This document shows positions 7,907 through 17,700 of a stretch of DNA of 64,000 bases, one piece after another. Positions within the stretch are counted from its first letter, which is position 1. Each line of letters starts with the position of its first letter. Source of the stretch: Marinobacter salsuginis (GTDB lineage: Bacteria > Pseudomonadota > Gammaproteobacteria > Pseudomonadales > Oleiphilaceae); the NCBI RefSeq assembly GCF_009617755.1, contig NZ_BGZH01000003.1:434001-498000 (forward strand), given 5' to 3'. The translations under genes were made by a program, and so were the position numbers. The notes beneath the pieces are model-generated. The model worked only from the letters and a program-made list of their open reading frames with translations, made no database searches and was not told the origin of the DNA.

Positions 7907-10900
7907 GACTGATCCTCCTCAATGATCCGAATCCAGCCCTCCTGGAACTCGTGAGGTGTTCTTGGCAGAAGTGCTGACTGCGTCGCGGCAACGATGGGGT
8001 CGTCTCGCCAGGTCAAGGGGCCGGTCCGACGGGTGAACTGTTGCTTCTCGCCCAGAAGATTGACCTTGGGTAACCGAATCTCTTCAGGATCAACAAGCAC
8101 CGGACCTACCCGAACAGAGGGGATCACGCGCTTCAGGCCATCATTGATCCACGCGTCATTGAGAGCCAGTGACTTTCTCGGCAGAACGCCGGAGGTAAGG
8201 TGCACCTTGCCAGCAGGCAGCATCAGCAGCGTCAGCGTATGGCAGGTACCGGGCCGGACGTAGAAGATATCCTCATCAACCAGATAAGGATGGTCCAGTG
8301 GCTGGACATCCGGCACGTGAACCTTGCCCAGCAAACCCAACTGCCCTCGGCGACGACCGCTCTCCCGAGCCAGCGCACCGATGGACTTGTCGACGAGATG
8401 GAACTGGTCGTAGTTGTCATCAATAAAATAACCGAGCAGTGAATCGTCGCTGCGCTGGAGATCGCCCAGCCGTACTGGAAACGCCTGATCCCGGAGCGCC
8501 TCGAACGCGGCCTTGCGGGTATTCGCCGTTTCAATTGAATCCACTCGCACATCGTCAAGATCGTCGGGTACATCCAACCTCAGTGTCGCCTTGACCACAG
8601 CGATGGGACGCCCCACCAGGCCGGCAATCGATGATGAGCCCAAGGTACTGAAGGTATCCACTGTCCAAAGTGTGGTGTCGATTGCCCTGAGCAAACCTGT
8701 CAGCGAGCTTTCGGTAGTCGGTAGCTCCCCCTTCCGATGCTGCACATCCGTCCTGATTACCCCGGAAACAAGATTGCCCACGGGCGTTGCATCGGGCGGC
8801 AGATCGGCCATAGGGCCAGCGCCCGGGGGCAAGGGCCTCCCCGGAGCTGGCTCCCAGCGGACCGCTCCGGTCAGCTCATGATGACTGATCTGGCCCAATG
8901 GATTACCCCTCGTATCAAAAGCTTCGAGAGATTCATCAATGTGGTCAGGTAACAGAAAGCCGGCAACAGGGTTAACCGCCAAGGTTGGCTCCAATTGATT
9001 CACAAAGGCTTCAGGAGCCAGTGCCGGATCGCCCTGGTAGGCCGGGTCGACCAACCGAAATAGCCAGCGCCCGCCCCCCTGGATGCGCAGTGGCATCTTC
9101 ATGGCAGAGGTATCATCTGGAATTTCCAGGGGAGTGGTGGTTTGAATGTCCGTGGTAGGCACATCAAGGACCCGGCCAAATGCATCCACCAAACGAAGCG
9201 CCTTAAAGGAGATGGTTCCCCCGAACAAGGTCAAAGGATCGGCAATAACCTCTGGCCGGTCATCGGCGCCAGGCGTGGAGAAGAATCCGCCCAGATAGTT
9301 CAGGCCCAGGAGTTGTTCCCTGACCCCATCCAGAGAGGCCGACGCCAGATCCTGGGGTTTGATGAAATCCGCCAGGGTATTCAATGTGTTTTCCTGGGAT
9401 GCCGTCAGCGTATCGCCTGTGGCCTCCCTCTCCTGCTCCGCCGCAATCCAGCGGCTGATACCTGCCTGAAGAGCCGTCCCCAGGCCCCGATGCAGCGGGC
9501 TACGGCCAACAATCTCAATCATCTGGACATCATTGGCGTCGGTTTTTCGCACCATGTCCAGTTCATCGAGCTGCCAATCAGTCAAAGAAGTCGAGCCCTC
9601 CAATTCAATCCGCCATTCCAGCCAAAGCGGCACCCAGGGCTGACGCCAGGCGGTAACTCCCAGTGGGCTCGGGCTCAGCCCCTCAAGGTAAGAAGCAACG
9701 GCCAGCTCAGCCGTGATTTGTTTTTTAAGGGACGTCTCCCGAAAAGAGAATTGCTGCCAGGTTTCCTTTCCCGGCGCTTGCGGATCCGCAAGGCTGCCAG
9801 ACAAGGTGTACGCCCCGCTGCCGTCGTAGCGACCATCTGCGGAGTAGAGCCGGAGCATCTCTCCTTCAATGCGGCTCTGATACTGCGGGCGAACCTCGTC
9901 CTTGTCGGTGGCAGCGTTGGCCAGCCAGCGGCTGCAGTAGGGATTCAGAACCAGAGCTTCACGTACGATGGTCAACACTTCGGGCGGGATTGCGCCCGAT
10001 CCCAGCGTGGGCACCAGGTCTTTCGCCTTGACCACGCCTTTGATGCCTTTCACCGCCTCATTGGGGTAACGGCACCGTAAACGGCCATTATCATCGTGGA
10101 GTCCGTCATAATGATGGCGCAGGCTTGGCTTGGCACCTTTTATGGCCAGCGACGGGGGCTGGGGCATGAAAAGACGGGGTGCGGGTCGTTCAACGGTGCG
10201 CCGGTCTTTGAGCGCACCCCGAATCGCATCGGATCTGAGCTCGATTGGTGGAGCTTTGGGCGCTTGCATTTCCTCGCTAAAGACAACTTTGTCACGCCAA
10301 CGAGGCAGCGGCGACACCCGTTCGGCGGTGCTCTCCTTGCTCATCCTGGCTCGCCCCTTTCGCCCGACTGACGTTGCGTTAACCGACGCGGAGTCCTCAA
10401 CGCGCAGGTGATCGAGTTTGGCTGCAGGCAAGGGTTTGCCCGGACGAGAGCTGAACATGTCGTCGTGCTCTCTCTCGGCAATATCCCGGAGGCCGTCCTG
10501 AGTGCCCATACGGTCCATCAAATCGCTGGTGAAGGCAGCGGCCAGCATTTCAGCGGCACGCCTCTGGGAAACGCTATCGCCGATGGCATCTGCGCCGAGG
10601 GCGGTAACCAGATCATCCGTATCAAACCCGGCCGCGACCGACAGCGCCTCTGAGGATGGTCGCTCGTCAATGACCGGCAAGTTCTTTCCAATGGGCACGC
10701 CGGAAATCATGCCGTGAAAAAGCGACATGAAGGTGGGAGATTTCTGGGCAATAAACAACTTGGAGGCTTTATCCACCGGCAGGCCCATTTCCGGAGTCAT
10801 GTCGGCGTAAGTGAAAGATTCAACACGGCCTTTTGCCACAAAACTGGTTGGAGTTGCCTCAGCTGGCTGCTTCATCTCCCCTTTCGATAACAGACGTTCC

Positions 10901-11697
10901 AACACGGCCAGATCCGGTTCGTTGCTGGGCGGCTCGGCTTCCGGATCCAGATACCATCCAAGGTCGGCCATCACATCCAGCAAGTCTTTTTTGCTAACCA
11001 CCGCCAGCGGATCTTTGTCCATGTCCGTATACCAGCCCGCAACGGTGTAGGTACCGGCATCTTTCTCAAAACCGTCTTTCGCGGTCTTTCGAAGTTCTGG
11101 CAGATCTTCCAGGGCATCATGGAAAGCGAAACGATTGGCACTGGCATGATAAGACGCGGTCCAGAGGGGCGATCCGCCTACGGTCCCGTCCAGAGGTTCA
11201 TAGGTAGGCTGTTCCGAGGTACCGAAATTCGATCCGTTAAAGGAGCCCAGAGGCCGAATGCTCGCGGTTTTTGCATCGATCACCCAGCCTCTTATCATGG
11301 GCCGTTTAATCCCGACGGGGAAAAGCGCTCGCACCACAACCCAGTGGTTGGGAAGCTCTGTCATTTCCAGCTCGCCGCCTGCAGCTGATTCGCCCCCCCT
11401 CAGGAGCGCATCGGGAAGTGCCCAGTGCAGGTGAACACCATTTTCCGGAACCTGCCCTTCAGCAAAAGGCGCAGGGTCGCCAGGCCCACCGGTCACGGAC
11501 ACCAACGGCTCCGGGTTGGATTCTTTTGCAACATAGGCCTGAACATCGATGGGAACCAGGATGCGTTTGTTCCGCCGCAAATCCGGGTCCCAGGTATTGA
11601 CGGCGGCCAGGTCAGTATCCGCTCGAACCAGCCAGGCCCATCGTTCGTCATAGACCGCTTTCGTGAGGGTCTTTTTCTTCAACAGGTGTTTGAACAT
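7903..11697 (-). CDS. Giant hypothetical protein (1,264 aa) of the cluster, function unknown
   Basis: I do not recognise this family. The protein is soluble-looking with no signal peptide or membrane segment. It starts with a short basic stretch (FKHLLKKKTLTK), then a compact N-terminal region with ENGVHLHWALPDALLRG near residue 90, which has the look of a conserved family core. A segment around 380-480 is charged and alpha-helical. The middle and C-terminal parts are mixed alpha/beta, with tryptophan-rich strands (WVPLWLEWRIEL) and a C-terminal PLTWRDDPIVAATQSALLP. It lies 9 bp after the 320-residue gene and overlaps the 1,281-residue gene by 4 bp. Size and packing suggest a structural or scaffold component. 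No enzymatic motif is visible. Confidence 0.55.
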   Translation of the reverse strand: MFKHLLKKKTLTKAVYDERWAWLVRADTDLAAVNTWDPDLRRNKRILVPIDVQAYVAKESNPEPLVSVTGGPGDPAPFAEGQVPENGVHLHWALPDALLRGGESAAGGELEMTELPNHWVVVRALFPVGIKRPMIRGWVIDAKTASIRPLGSFNGSNFGTSEQPTYEPLDGTVGGSPLWTASYHASANRFAFHDALEDLPELRKTAKDGFEKDAGTYTVAGWYTDMDKDPLAVVSKKDLLDVMADLGWYLDPEAEPPSNEPDLAVLERLLSKGEMKQPAEATPTSFVAKGRVESFTYADMTPEMGLPVDKASKLFIAQKSPTFMSLFHGMISGVPIGKNLPVIDERPSSEALSVAAGFDTDDLVTALGADAIGDSVSQRRAAEMLAAAFTSDLMDRMGTQDGLRDIAEREHDDMFSSRPGKPLPAAKLDHLRVEDSASVNATSVGRKGRARMSKESTAERVSPLPRWRDKVVFSEEMQAPKAPPIELRSDAIRGALKDRRTVERPAPRLFMPQPPSLAIKGAKPSLRHHYDGLHDDNGRLRCRYPNEAVKGIKGVVKAKDLVPTLGSGAIPPEVLTIVREALVLNPYCSRWLANAATDKDEVRPQYQSRIEGEMLRLYSADGRYDGSGAYTLSGSLADPQAPGKETWQQFSFRETSLKKQITAELAVASYLEGLSPSPLGVTAWRQPWVPLWLEWRIELEGSTSLTDWQLDELDMVRKTDANDVQMIEIVGRSPLHRGLGTALQAGISRWIAAEQEREATGDTLTASQENTLNTLADFIKPQDLASASLDGVREQLLGLNYLGGFFSTPGADDRPEVIADPLTLFGGTISFKALRLVDAFGRVLDVPTTDIQTTTPLEIPDDTSAMKMPLRIQGGGRWLFRLVDPAYQGDPALAPEAFVNQLEPTLAVNPVAGFLLPDHIDESLEAFDTRGNPLGQISHHELTGAVRWEPAPGRPLPPGAGPMADLPPDATPVGNLVSGVIRTDVQHRKGELPTTESSLTGLLRAIDTTLWTVDTFSTLGSSSIAGLVGRPIAVVKATLRLDVPDDLDDVRVDSIETANTRKAAFEALRDQAFPVRLGDLQRSDDSLLGYFIDDNYDQFHLVDKSIGALARESGRRRGQLGLLGKVHVPDVQPLDHPYLVDEDIFYVRPGTCHTLTLLMLPAGKVHLTSGVLPRKSLALNDAWINDGLKRVIPSVRVGPVLVDPEEIRLPKVNLLGEKQQFTRRTGPLTWRDDPIVAATQSALLPRTPHEFQEGWIRIIEEDQS

Positions 11698-11706
11698 AGC
11701 GCCCCC

Positions 11707-12669
11707 TCACAGCTTGAATGTGGCGTTAACCATGGGCTCATAAGCCACGGTCGCCCGGAACATGGCAGATATCGGTGGAACCTGAACCTCCCCAAACACC
11801 TGCCGCCATGGGAATCGAATTAACTGCAAGGCGTACTCGGCGCTGTCCAGACCATCGCCCGCGCCGGTTTCATCATGCTCAGCCAGAGCCGCGGATAGCC
11901 GCCGAATATCAACAACACCGGATGACCCCACGCGAAACGGCACATCTATGTCCTCCACGTCGAGGTAGCTGAAGTCGCTCTTCCTGCGGGGAGTCAGCGT
12001 TGCTGAGCGTTGGTTACCGTTATCCTCGTGTTTGAAGCCAAACTGGACGCCCTGGCGCGGTTCCTCCAGGTGAACAACTTTGGGAACACCATCAAACAGG
12101 CAGAGCAAAACGGCGGGGGCCAACCTTTCCAGACGCAGCAGCCGGATTCGTCGGGGATCGTCCTCTTCGAACCGGGCTTCGTCGCCCTCCTCCGGGTCTA
12201 CATCAAAAGCCCGAACATGCATGCCCGGCCACCCGGATACGGCGGCGGAGCGAAGCAGAAATCCGGTAATGGGACCCGTTTGCCCAGTCAGACGTGGGGC
12301 GAGCGTGCGACGACGTACGTTGCGCTCTTCGGTATCCAGTTCGGCGCGGATGGCGTTGTATTGGGCATCCAGTTGGATGCGGTCGTCACTATTCACCGTG
12401 CCAACGCTGAGCGCGCCCTGGACCAACGCATCCGTCCAACGCCGATCCATGTAAAACCAGCGAATCGATTCTTGCGGGAGTAGTTCGGAGTCCGCCACCA
12501 GATTGGCAAATGGAACCCCGTTGAGCAGCCGCAAGCTGACTAACCAGTTCCTCAGCTCCGCGGGCATCGCGGTGTTTTGGTCAATCCTGAATTCGCTGAG
12601 CGGAGCCCGTGCGGTTTTTTCCAGCTCCTGGCCGAGGTTTTCGAGGATGTCCTGGTTTTTGTTGATCAT
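11707..12669 (-). CDS. Hypothetical protein (320 aa) of the giant-protein cluster
   Basis: Unrecognised soluble protein. The N-terminal 130 residues are helical and contain a striking block, LRLLNGVPFANLV followed by LLPQESIRWFYMD near residues 47-75, which looks like a conserved motif. Residues 125-250 seem beta-rich (GWPGMHVRAFDVDP, APAVLLCLFDGVPKVVHLEEP), and the C-terminus has EYALQLIRFPWRQVFG. No signal peptide or catalytic motif is seen. Its start overlaps the stop of the 678-residue gene by 4 bp and the next gene begins 9 bp downstream. Being moderate in size between giants, it could be an adaptor or capping subunit; that is inference only. Confidence 0.55.
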   Translation of the reverse strand: MINKNQDILENLGQELEKTARAPLSEFRIDQNTAMPAELRNWLVSLRLLNGVPFANLVADSELLPQESIRWFYMDRRWTDALVQGALSVGTVNSDDRIQLDAQYNAIRAELDTEERNVRRRTLAPRLTGQTGPITGFLLRSAAVSGWPGMHVRAFDVDPEEGDEARFEEDDPRRIRLLRLERLAPAVLLCLFDGVPKVVHLEEPRQGVQFGFKHEDNGNQRSATLTPRRKSDFSYLDVEDIDVPFRVGSSGVVDIRRLSAALAEHDETGAGDGLDSAEYALQLIRFPWRQVFGEVQVPPISAMFRATVAYEPMVNATFKL

Positions 12670-14702
12670 GACTCGTCCTCATCCGTGAAATCTCTGGGGC
12701 GGTCCCGCAGGATCACATCCAGATTGTCATTCAAGCCCTCTCTGATCAGGCGATCTGTGACCGGAAATGCAGGGCCGGTCAGGTGTTCGTTGATCAGTTC
12801 ATTCGACAGCGTGCTGGACACCAGATCGACACGCTGCCGGTCCAGATCCGCCTCCAGGGTTTCCCGCAAATCGACTTTGCCCAGTTCACGTGTAAGCAGG
12901 TCTTCTTTGGGCACTTGGACACCCCGCAAACCCTCGAAAACTTTGTTCAGGTCGCCGACGAATAAGGCCGGCGGCAGCCCCAACCCCCGAGCAAGCACGG
13001 TGGTGGGCTGACCATTGAATTCAAGAGGCCGTCCGGGTCCGACTTGGGGCATTGGATTTCCCAGAAACTTTTCAGGGGTTCTCACAACAGCATCAGCAAA
13101 GAAACGCCCTGAAAGCCGGCCCAGATGGCGGAGGTCGATTTGATCAATGCCTGCCCCGAGCACCTCCTCCCAGAGAGTTCTGTTTTTGATGAGCAGGGAT
13201 TTCAGTCGGGCAGCGTGATAGTCGTTTTGTCGCCACCGCATCAACGAAGCGATGATTGACGGTTGAGACAGTGTGAGAAGACGGCCCGTTTCAAAGGCAG
13301 TGGCCAGTGACAGATCTTCCCGGCCATCCGGTATAACCACTCGTAGCTGGTCTGAACTGTGTGCCAGCTTCAGTCGATCAGCACTGGAATTTCGGGTGGG
13401 ATGCGGCACCAGCGGTCCTCTGTACCAGGACCGTACCTTGTCACCCTCACGGGTTTGGTGGCCCAGACCCACATGCCCACTTTCGGCAACCTCCAGAGGC
13501 AGGCGGCCACTCACGGATTTCTGACCTGGCCCAACATCGCCAAGCAGGCGGGAGTCCAGGTTTTCCATCAATGATCGGAAGGTGGTGTCGCCGGTCGTGG
13601 TGAAACTCCAGTGCAGTAAAACCGGGAACCGATATTCGGGGTCCAAAGGCAGGGCCTCGAAGGTTTGAATCACCCGAAAGGGCTCGGCCATATTGAGAGC
13701 AATGTCTGCCGAAGTGGAGCCTTTGGACTTTTTGATGGCCCAGGTACCGGAGCCGGAATATGGGACCGCGCCGGCAGTTGCCGCAGCGCCGGACTTGAAT
13801 TGTGTCGACCGGGAGCCTTTGACGCCCGGAGCCAGAGGCACCGGCTGAGTCAGATTCTGAAGGTCGCCGGCATTGATTCCTGCAGCCCGTGGAGCCAGAG
13901 CCGTGCCCATCACCTGATGGTCGTCGTAACTGGCCATACTCTGGTGAACGGTACTCTTGACCATGAAAGGTGTAACGAACGACGGCACCGGATCCGGGGA
14001 CCGGTCCAACAACACATCGTATTGGCCCTCAAGATTCACCAGGCAGGCCAGATACTTCACCGGGGCATCATTGCCGTCTTCGTCCTTGCCCGGCACAGGC
14101 AGACGGTTGCTGATGACAACGGCAAGAAACCCGTCATCATCGCCCATCATCAGTTCGGTATCGTGGATGTCCACCTCCCGGGCATGAGCCAGCAGGTCAA
14201 CGTCTTTTTTGGTGGGAAAAACCTTATCGATGATTGATTTTCTGATGGCCAGACAGTTGCCCTTGGCGACTTCTTTTAATCCGTCGAGTTCAACGCCCTC
14301 GGTTACGCAATTCGCGACATCAACGCCGGTTTCCAGCCTTGCTTCCCCTTCGGCGATGAGCACAAGTGCCAACCAGGGTGTATTGGCGAGTGCGCCGTCA
14401 AGGCGGCGTTCCCATGGCAGAGTCCGCCTTTTGATGACCACCTGTGGCAGGCGGCTGCCATAGCTACCAAAAGAATTGGCCGGTGGATAGGTCGACAGAA
14501 TCTGATCAGGCGGCAGAATGTAGCGCGGCGACCGAATCCTGAGGTGGATATTCTCCTCGTCCACCTTCAGCGCGCCGGCATCCAGACTTGCCTCCGGCGT
14601 TTGCGCTGAGAATTTCTGGTTGGCCCTTATTCGCCACAGTCCGGCCTCCAGAGGCGGATTCAGCTTGGCATATAGCTTGAATTTTCCTTCACCAACAGGC
14701 AT
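12666..14702 (-). CDS. Hypothetical protein (678 aa) of the giant-protein cluster
   Basis: Unrecognised family. The N-terminal domain is beta-rich and reads like a well-conserved fold: PRYILPPDQILSTYPP near residue 60, then PQVVIKRRTLPWERRL near 85-100. Residues 250-420 contain repeated short strands and a glycine/serine-rich linker, and the C-terminal 200 residues are mostly helical and charged (LRETLEADLDRQRVDLVSS). There is no signal peptide, membrane segment or catalytic signature. A good ribosome binding site (AAGAAGGAAG) precedes the ATG, 57 bp after the stop of the 3,275-residue gene. That is the largest gap inside the run and could hold an internal processing or start site. Confidence 0.55.
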   Translation of the reverse strand: MPVGEGKFKLYAKLNPPLEAGLWRIRANQKFSAQTPEASLDAGALKVDEENIHLRIRSPRYILPPDQILSTYPPANSFGSYGSRLPQVVIKRRTLPWERRLDGALANTPWLALVLIAEGEARLETGVDVANCVTEGVELDGLKEVAKGNCLAIRKSIIDKVFPTKKDVDLLAHAREVDIHDTELMMGDDDGFLAVVISNRLPVPGKDEDGNDAPVKYLACLVNLEGQYDVLLDRSPDPVPSFVTPFMVKSTVHQSMASYDDHQVMGTALAPRAAGINAGDLQNLTQPVPLAPGVKGSRSTQFKSGAAATAGAVPYSGSGTWAIKKSKGSTSADIALNMAEPFRVIQTFEALPLDPEYRFPVLLHWSFTTTGDTTFRSLMENLDSRLLGDVGPGQKSVSGRLPLEVAESGHVGLGHQTREGDKVRSWYRGPLVPHPTRNSSADRLKLAHSSDQLRVVIPDGREDLSLATAFETGRLLTLSQPSIIASLMRWRQNDYHAARLKSLLIKNRTLWEEVLGAGIDQIDLRHLGRLSGRFFADAVVRTPEKFLGNPMPQVGPGRPLEFNGQPTTVLARGLGLPPALFVGDLNKVFEGLRGVQVPKEDLLTRELGKVDLRETLEADLDRQRVDLVSSTLSNELINEHLTGPAFPVTDRLIREGLNDNLDVILRDRPRDFTDEDES

Positions 14703-14759
14703 CGCTTGCTTCCTTCTTGCTATCCTCTTTCGCCGGTCCCTGCGTGGATCTGCCCGGCG

Positions 14760-17700
14760 TTAGTCGTCCTGTGCCGGCACCCATTCGATCTCACAGTTGC
14801 TGCCGCCAACGGCACGCAGCCTTGAAACCGTTGCGGGCAATCCCTTTTCCGCAATCAATTCGGCCATCGCCTCAGCCGACGCGACCGCCCCAATCATTCC
14901 CGCAATTTCACGGGCACCGCCCTGCAGGGCCCGAACGGAAACACCGGAATGACCGGCAAGGGCATTGATTTCAAACAGCAGCACCGAGCGCGCCCCTGCC
15001 TGAACAACCACCGGCTGAACCGGCTGCCTGAGGTGCCGTGCACCGTGCAGCTCTATTTCCACATCACTGGCAGACCGACCCTCACCGGCTTTCAGAATCA
15101 CACCAACACAGGTAACCGTCTGATCGAACCGGGTGGACACGGCAGCCGCACCACGCACCACATCCTGGGCCAGATGCCATCCCACGGAGGCTTTTCCGGC
15201 TGTGCCGTTAAGCGACAGAACGCATCCGGCCCCGAGCGCTGATCGACCGGTCAGGCGAACCAGTCTGGACTGGTCATGCCAGCCCACAATTCTCAGACCG
15301 GTGGGGCGACCATCGCCTCCACCACTGGCCTGCACGGCAATTGTCGCAGTGTGTTTCGGGACGGCGATCTGGCGATCCTGAACCTGCTCATCGGCAACCA
15401 CAGCACCGTTGCCCAATAACATGACCACTCGTGCCGCGCCGGTGATCTTGAGTTCCGGCCGGGTATCTTCCCCATCAATTGCGGCATCCGGAGATCGCAT
15501 GGTGACAATATCGCCGGGGCGTAGTTTGCTACCGGGCGCCTGTGGAACCGGTCCAGCTTCTGTCCCGAGGCCCTTCACATAGGCGGCCCCCGCACCCGAG
15601 CCAACCCGGCCGCCGAGATACGTCTGGCTGGCGCTGGTAACGCTGGTGCGAGGTACAGAGCCGCGAACAACGACCGTCAGATCGTTGAAGCTGGACGGAG
15701 CATGGGTTGTGTTCAGTTTGATCGGCAGACTGCGGCCCAGTCGGCCGCGAACAGATTCCGTGGACGGTGCCGGGCGGCGCTTGATGCGTTTGTCCGCAAC
15801 GGTTGTGGTCGCATCCCGCAGGGCCACGCCCGCCCCGTTGCTCATGAATCCGGTCACGAACGGCTTCGTTGGTTTGATGACCCGGGGGCTCTCATCCAGA
15901 GACATGAAGGCGGTCGAACCGTTGCTGGCATTCGACGCCTCCAGGCCATCCATCAGTGTGCCAAACATGGGTGGCGCGGTGCGGGAGTTCTCGTAGATAG
16001 CCTGTGCTTTGGCACTGCGCTGCCCTGTGGCCAGCAACCCCTCGGGTAACGCGCCGGTGCCGTCCGCAAACAGATACTTCCGGGCTTCAATAAAGGCTTC
16101 CTCAATGCTCGCGCTCTCGGCAACAACTCCCAAAGCGGTGGCCCGGTTCAGGTTGTCGGCCCGCAACGTACCGGCGGCAGACAACGGCAGTGGGCGCCGG
16201 CCTGCTTCAACCCGGTAGTAATCGATTTCCGGGCCGGTTTGCGAACTCATGTCCGCCTCGGCAACCATCTTTAACCGGCTGCCGGCGAAAATAACGTCGC
16301 CTTTCGGAATGGGACTGGAGGGTTGCTCGGGATCTTCCGGCGGCCCCCAAACACCGATCGGGAAGGCTTCCAGGCCATAGGTAGGGCCTTCCTCGGCAGT
16401 CTTTTCGTCCCTCATGCCCTCCACCAGGGGGCGCAGGTCCGAGGTGCGGTCCGTCCAGGTGTTTCCAACCCTGCGCTCAAGGCGAATTTCCAACTCACCC
16501 TTCAACCCAGCGGCGTTCATGGGGCTCAACCCCATCGCTACCGCGGCGCCACTCGGCAATTTGGGCGTAATGTCCTTGTCGATGGCCGGGTTGTTGAAGT
16601 CAAACCGGGTGACCGGGCCGGTTGCGACAACCGACACTTCGAACTCCGCGAAGACTTCGAAGGGCCGCTCATAACTACCGTCACTGGAGGGTGCCGAGGT
16701 TTCACCCTCCGTGGAAGCGGGCAAAGCCCCCTTACCCGCTGCCCCCGAGAGAGTCCGCGCCCGGCCCGGCGCGGTTTCTTCCAGATATTTGGGTACGAAC
16801 TCATCCCAACCCACGAATATGCCGCGAATCTCGCGGGAACTACCGAACTTCACCTTGATGTCGCAAGGACCCACTTCGATGGTCGCTTTACCCCGGAAAT
16901 CAGGCCCCTCGACCTCAATACGTGCACCAAGGCTGATGCTGATTCGAATGGTGCCCAGGAAAGTTTTTATCTTCACACCGGCGGAAATGCGGGCGTAGGC
17001 GTCCGCCATGAAGTAGAACGGATCGAAATAGACAATGGCGTTCGCACCAAAGGCAATGCGGGCCCAGGCGAAGCCAAAGTCGGCACTGACCTCTACCTCA
17101 ACCCCTGCCATCAAGGCTTCCGATGTGAGGGCAAAGTAAGAACCACCCTTGATCACAATGGCGTTGGACACCCGCCATTGCAGGCCTAACCTGGCAACAA
17201 TCGGATACCCGTCACGCTGAAAGCTGGGATGATAGCCGCCCAATGTCAGAACGAACTGGCCGGCATTGGGGCCGAGCCACCAGGTAGCAAAAGCAAAGCC
17301 CCCTGTAAGGCGAACCTCGGGGTACAGCAGCCAGCTATTGTCGGTAAGCTGCGCCTGAATCAGGAACAGCCCCTCGGAGGACGAGAACCGGGCAAGCAGC
17401 CCCAACTCAATGGATACCAGTGCGGCCTGGGGCCTGGGCAAAGCCATTCGAGCCAGGCCAAATAGATTGAGTTCCAACCCGTTGCCGACGGAAACCGACA
17501 ACACGGCGACACCATCCACCAGAGAAAAGCTGGTAAAACTGATGCCGGCGGCAAACCAGAAGTTACCCGGCTCCGGAGGGAAGTACTCGGCAAGCTTTCG
17601 CAACTCCTCCAATGGATCGGAGGAGACGCTCGCCGCTGGATCCAGAGCCTTGATGAAGGGGTATTCGCCAAACTTTGACAGGTCATCCGGAACGCGTAGC

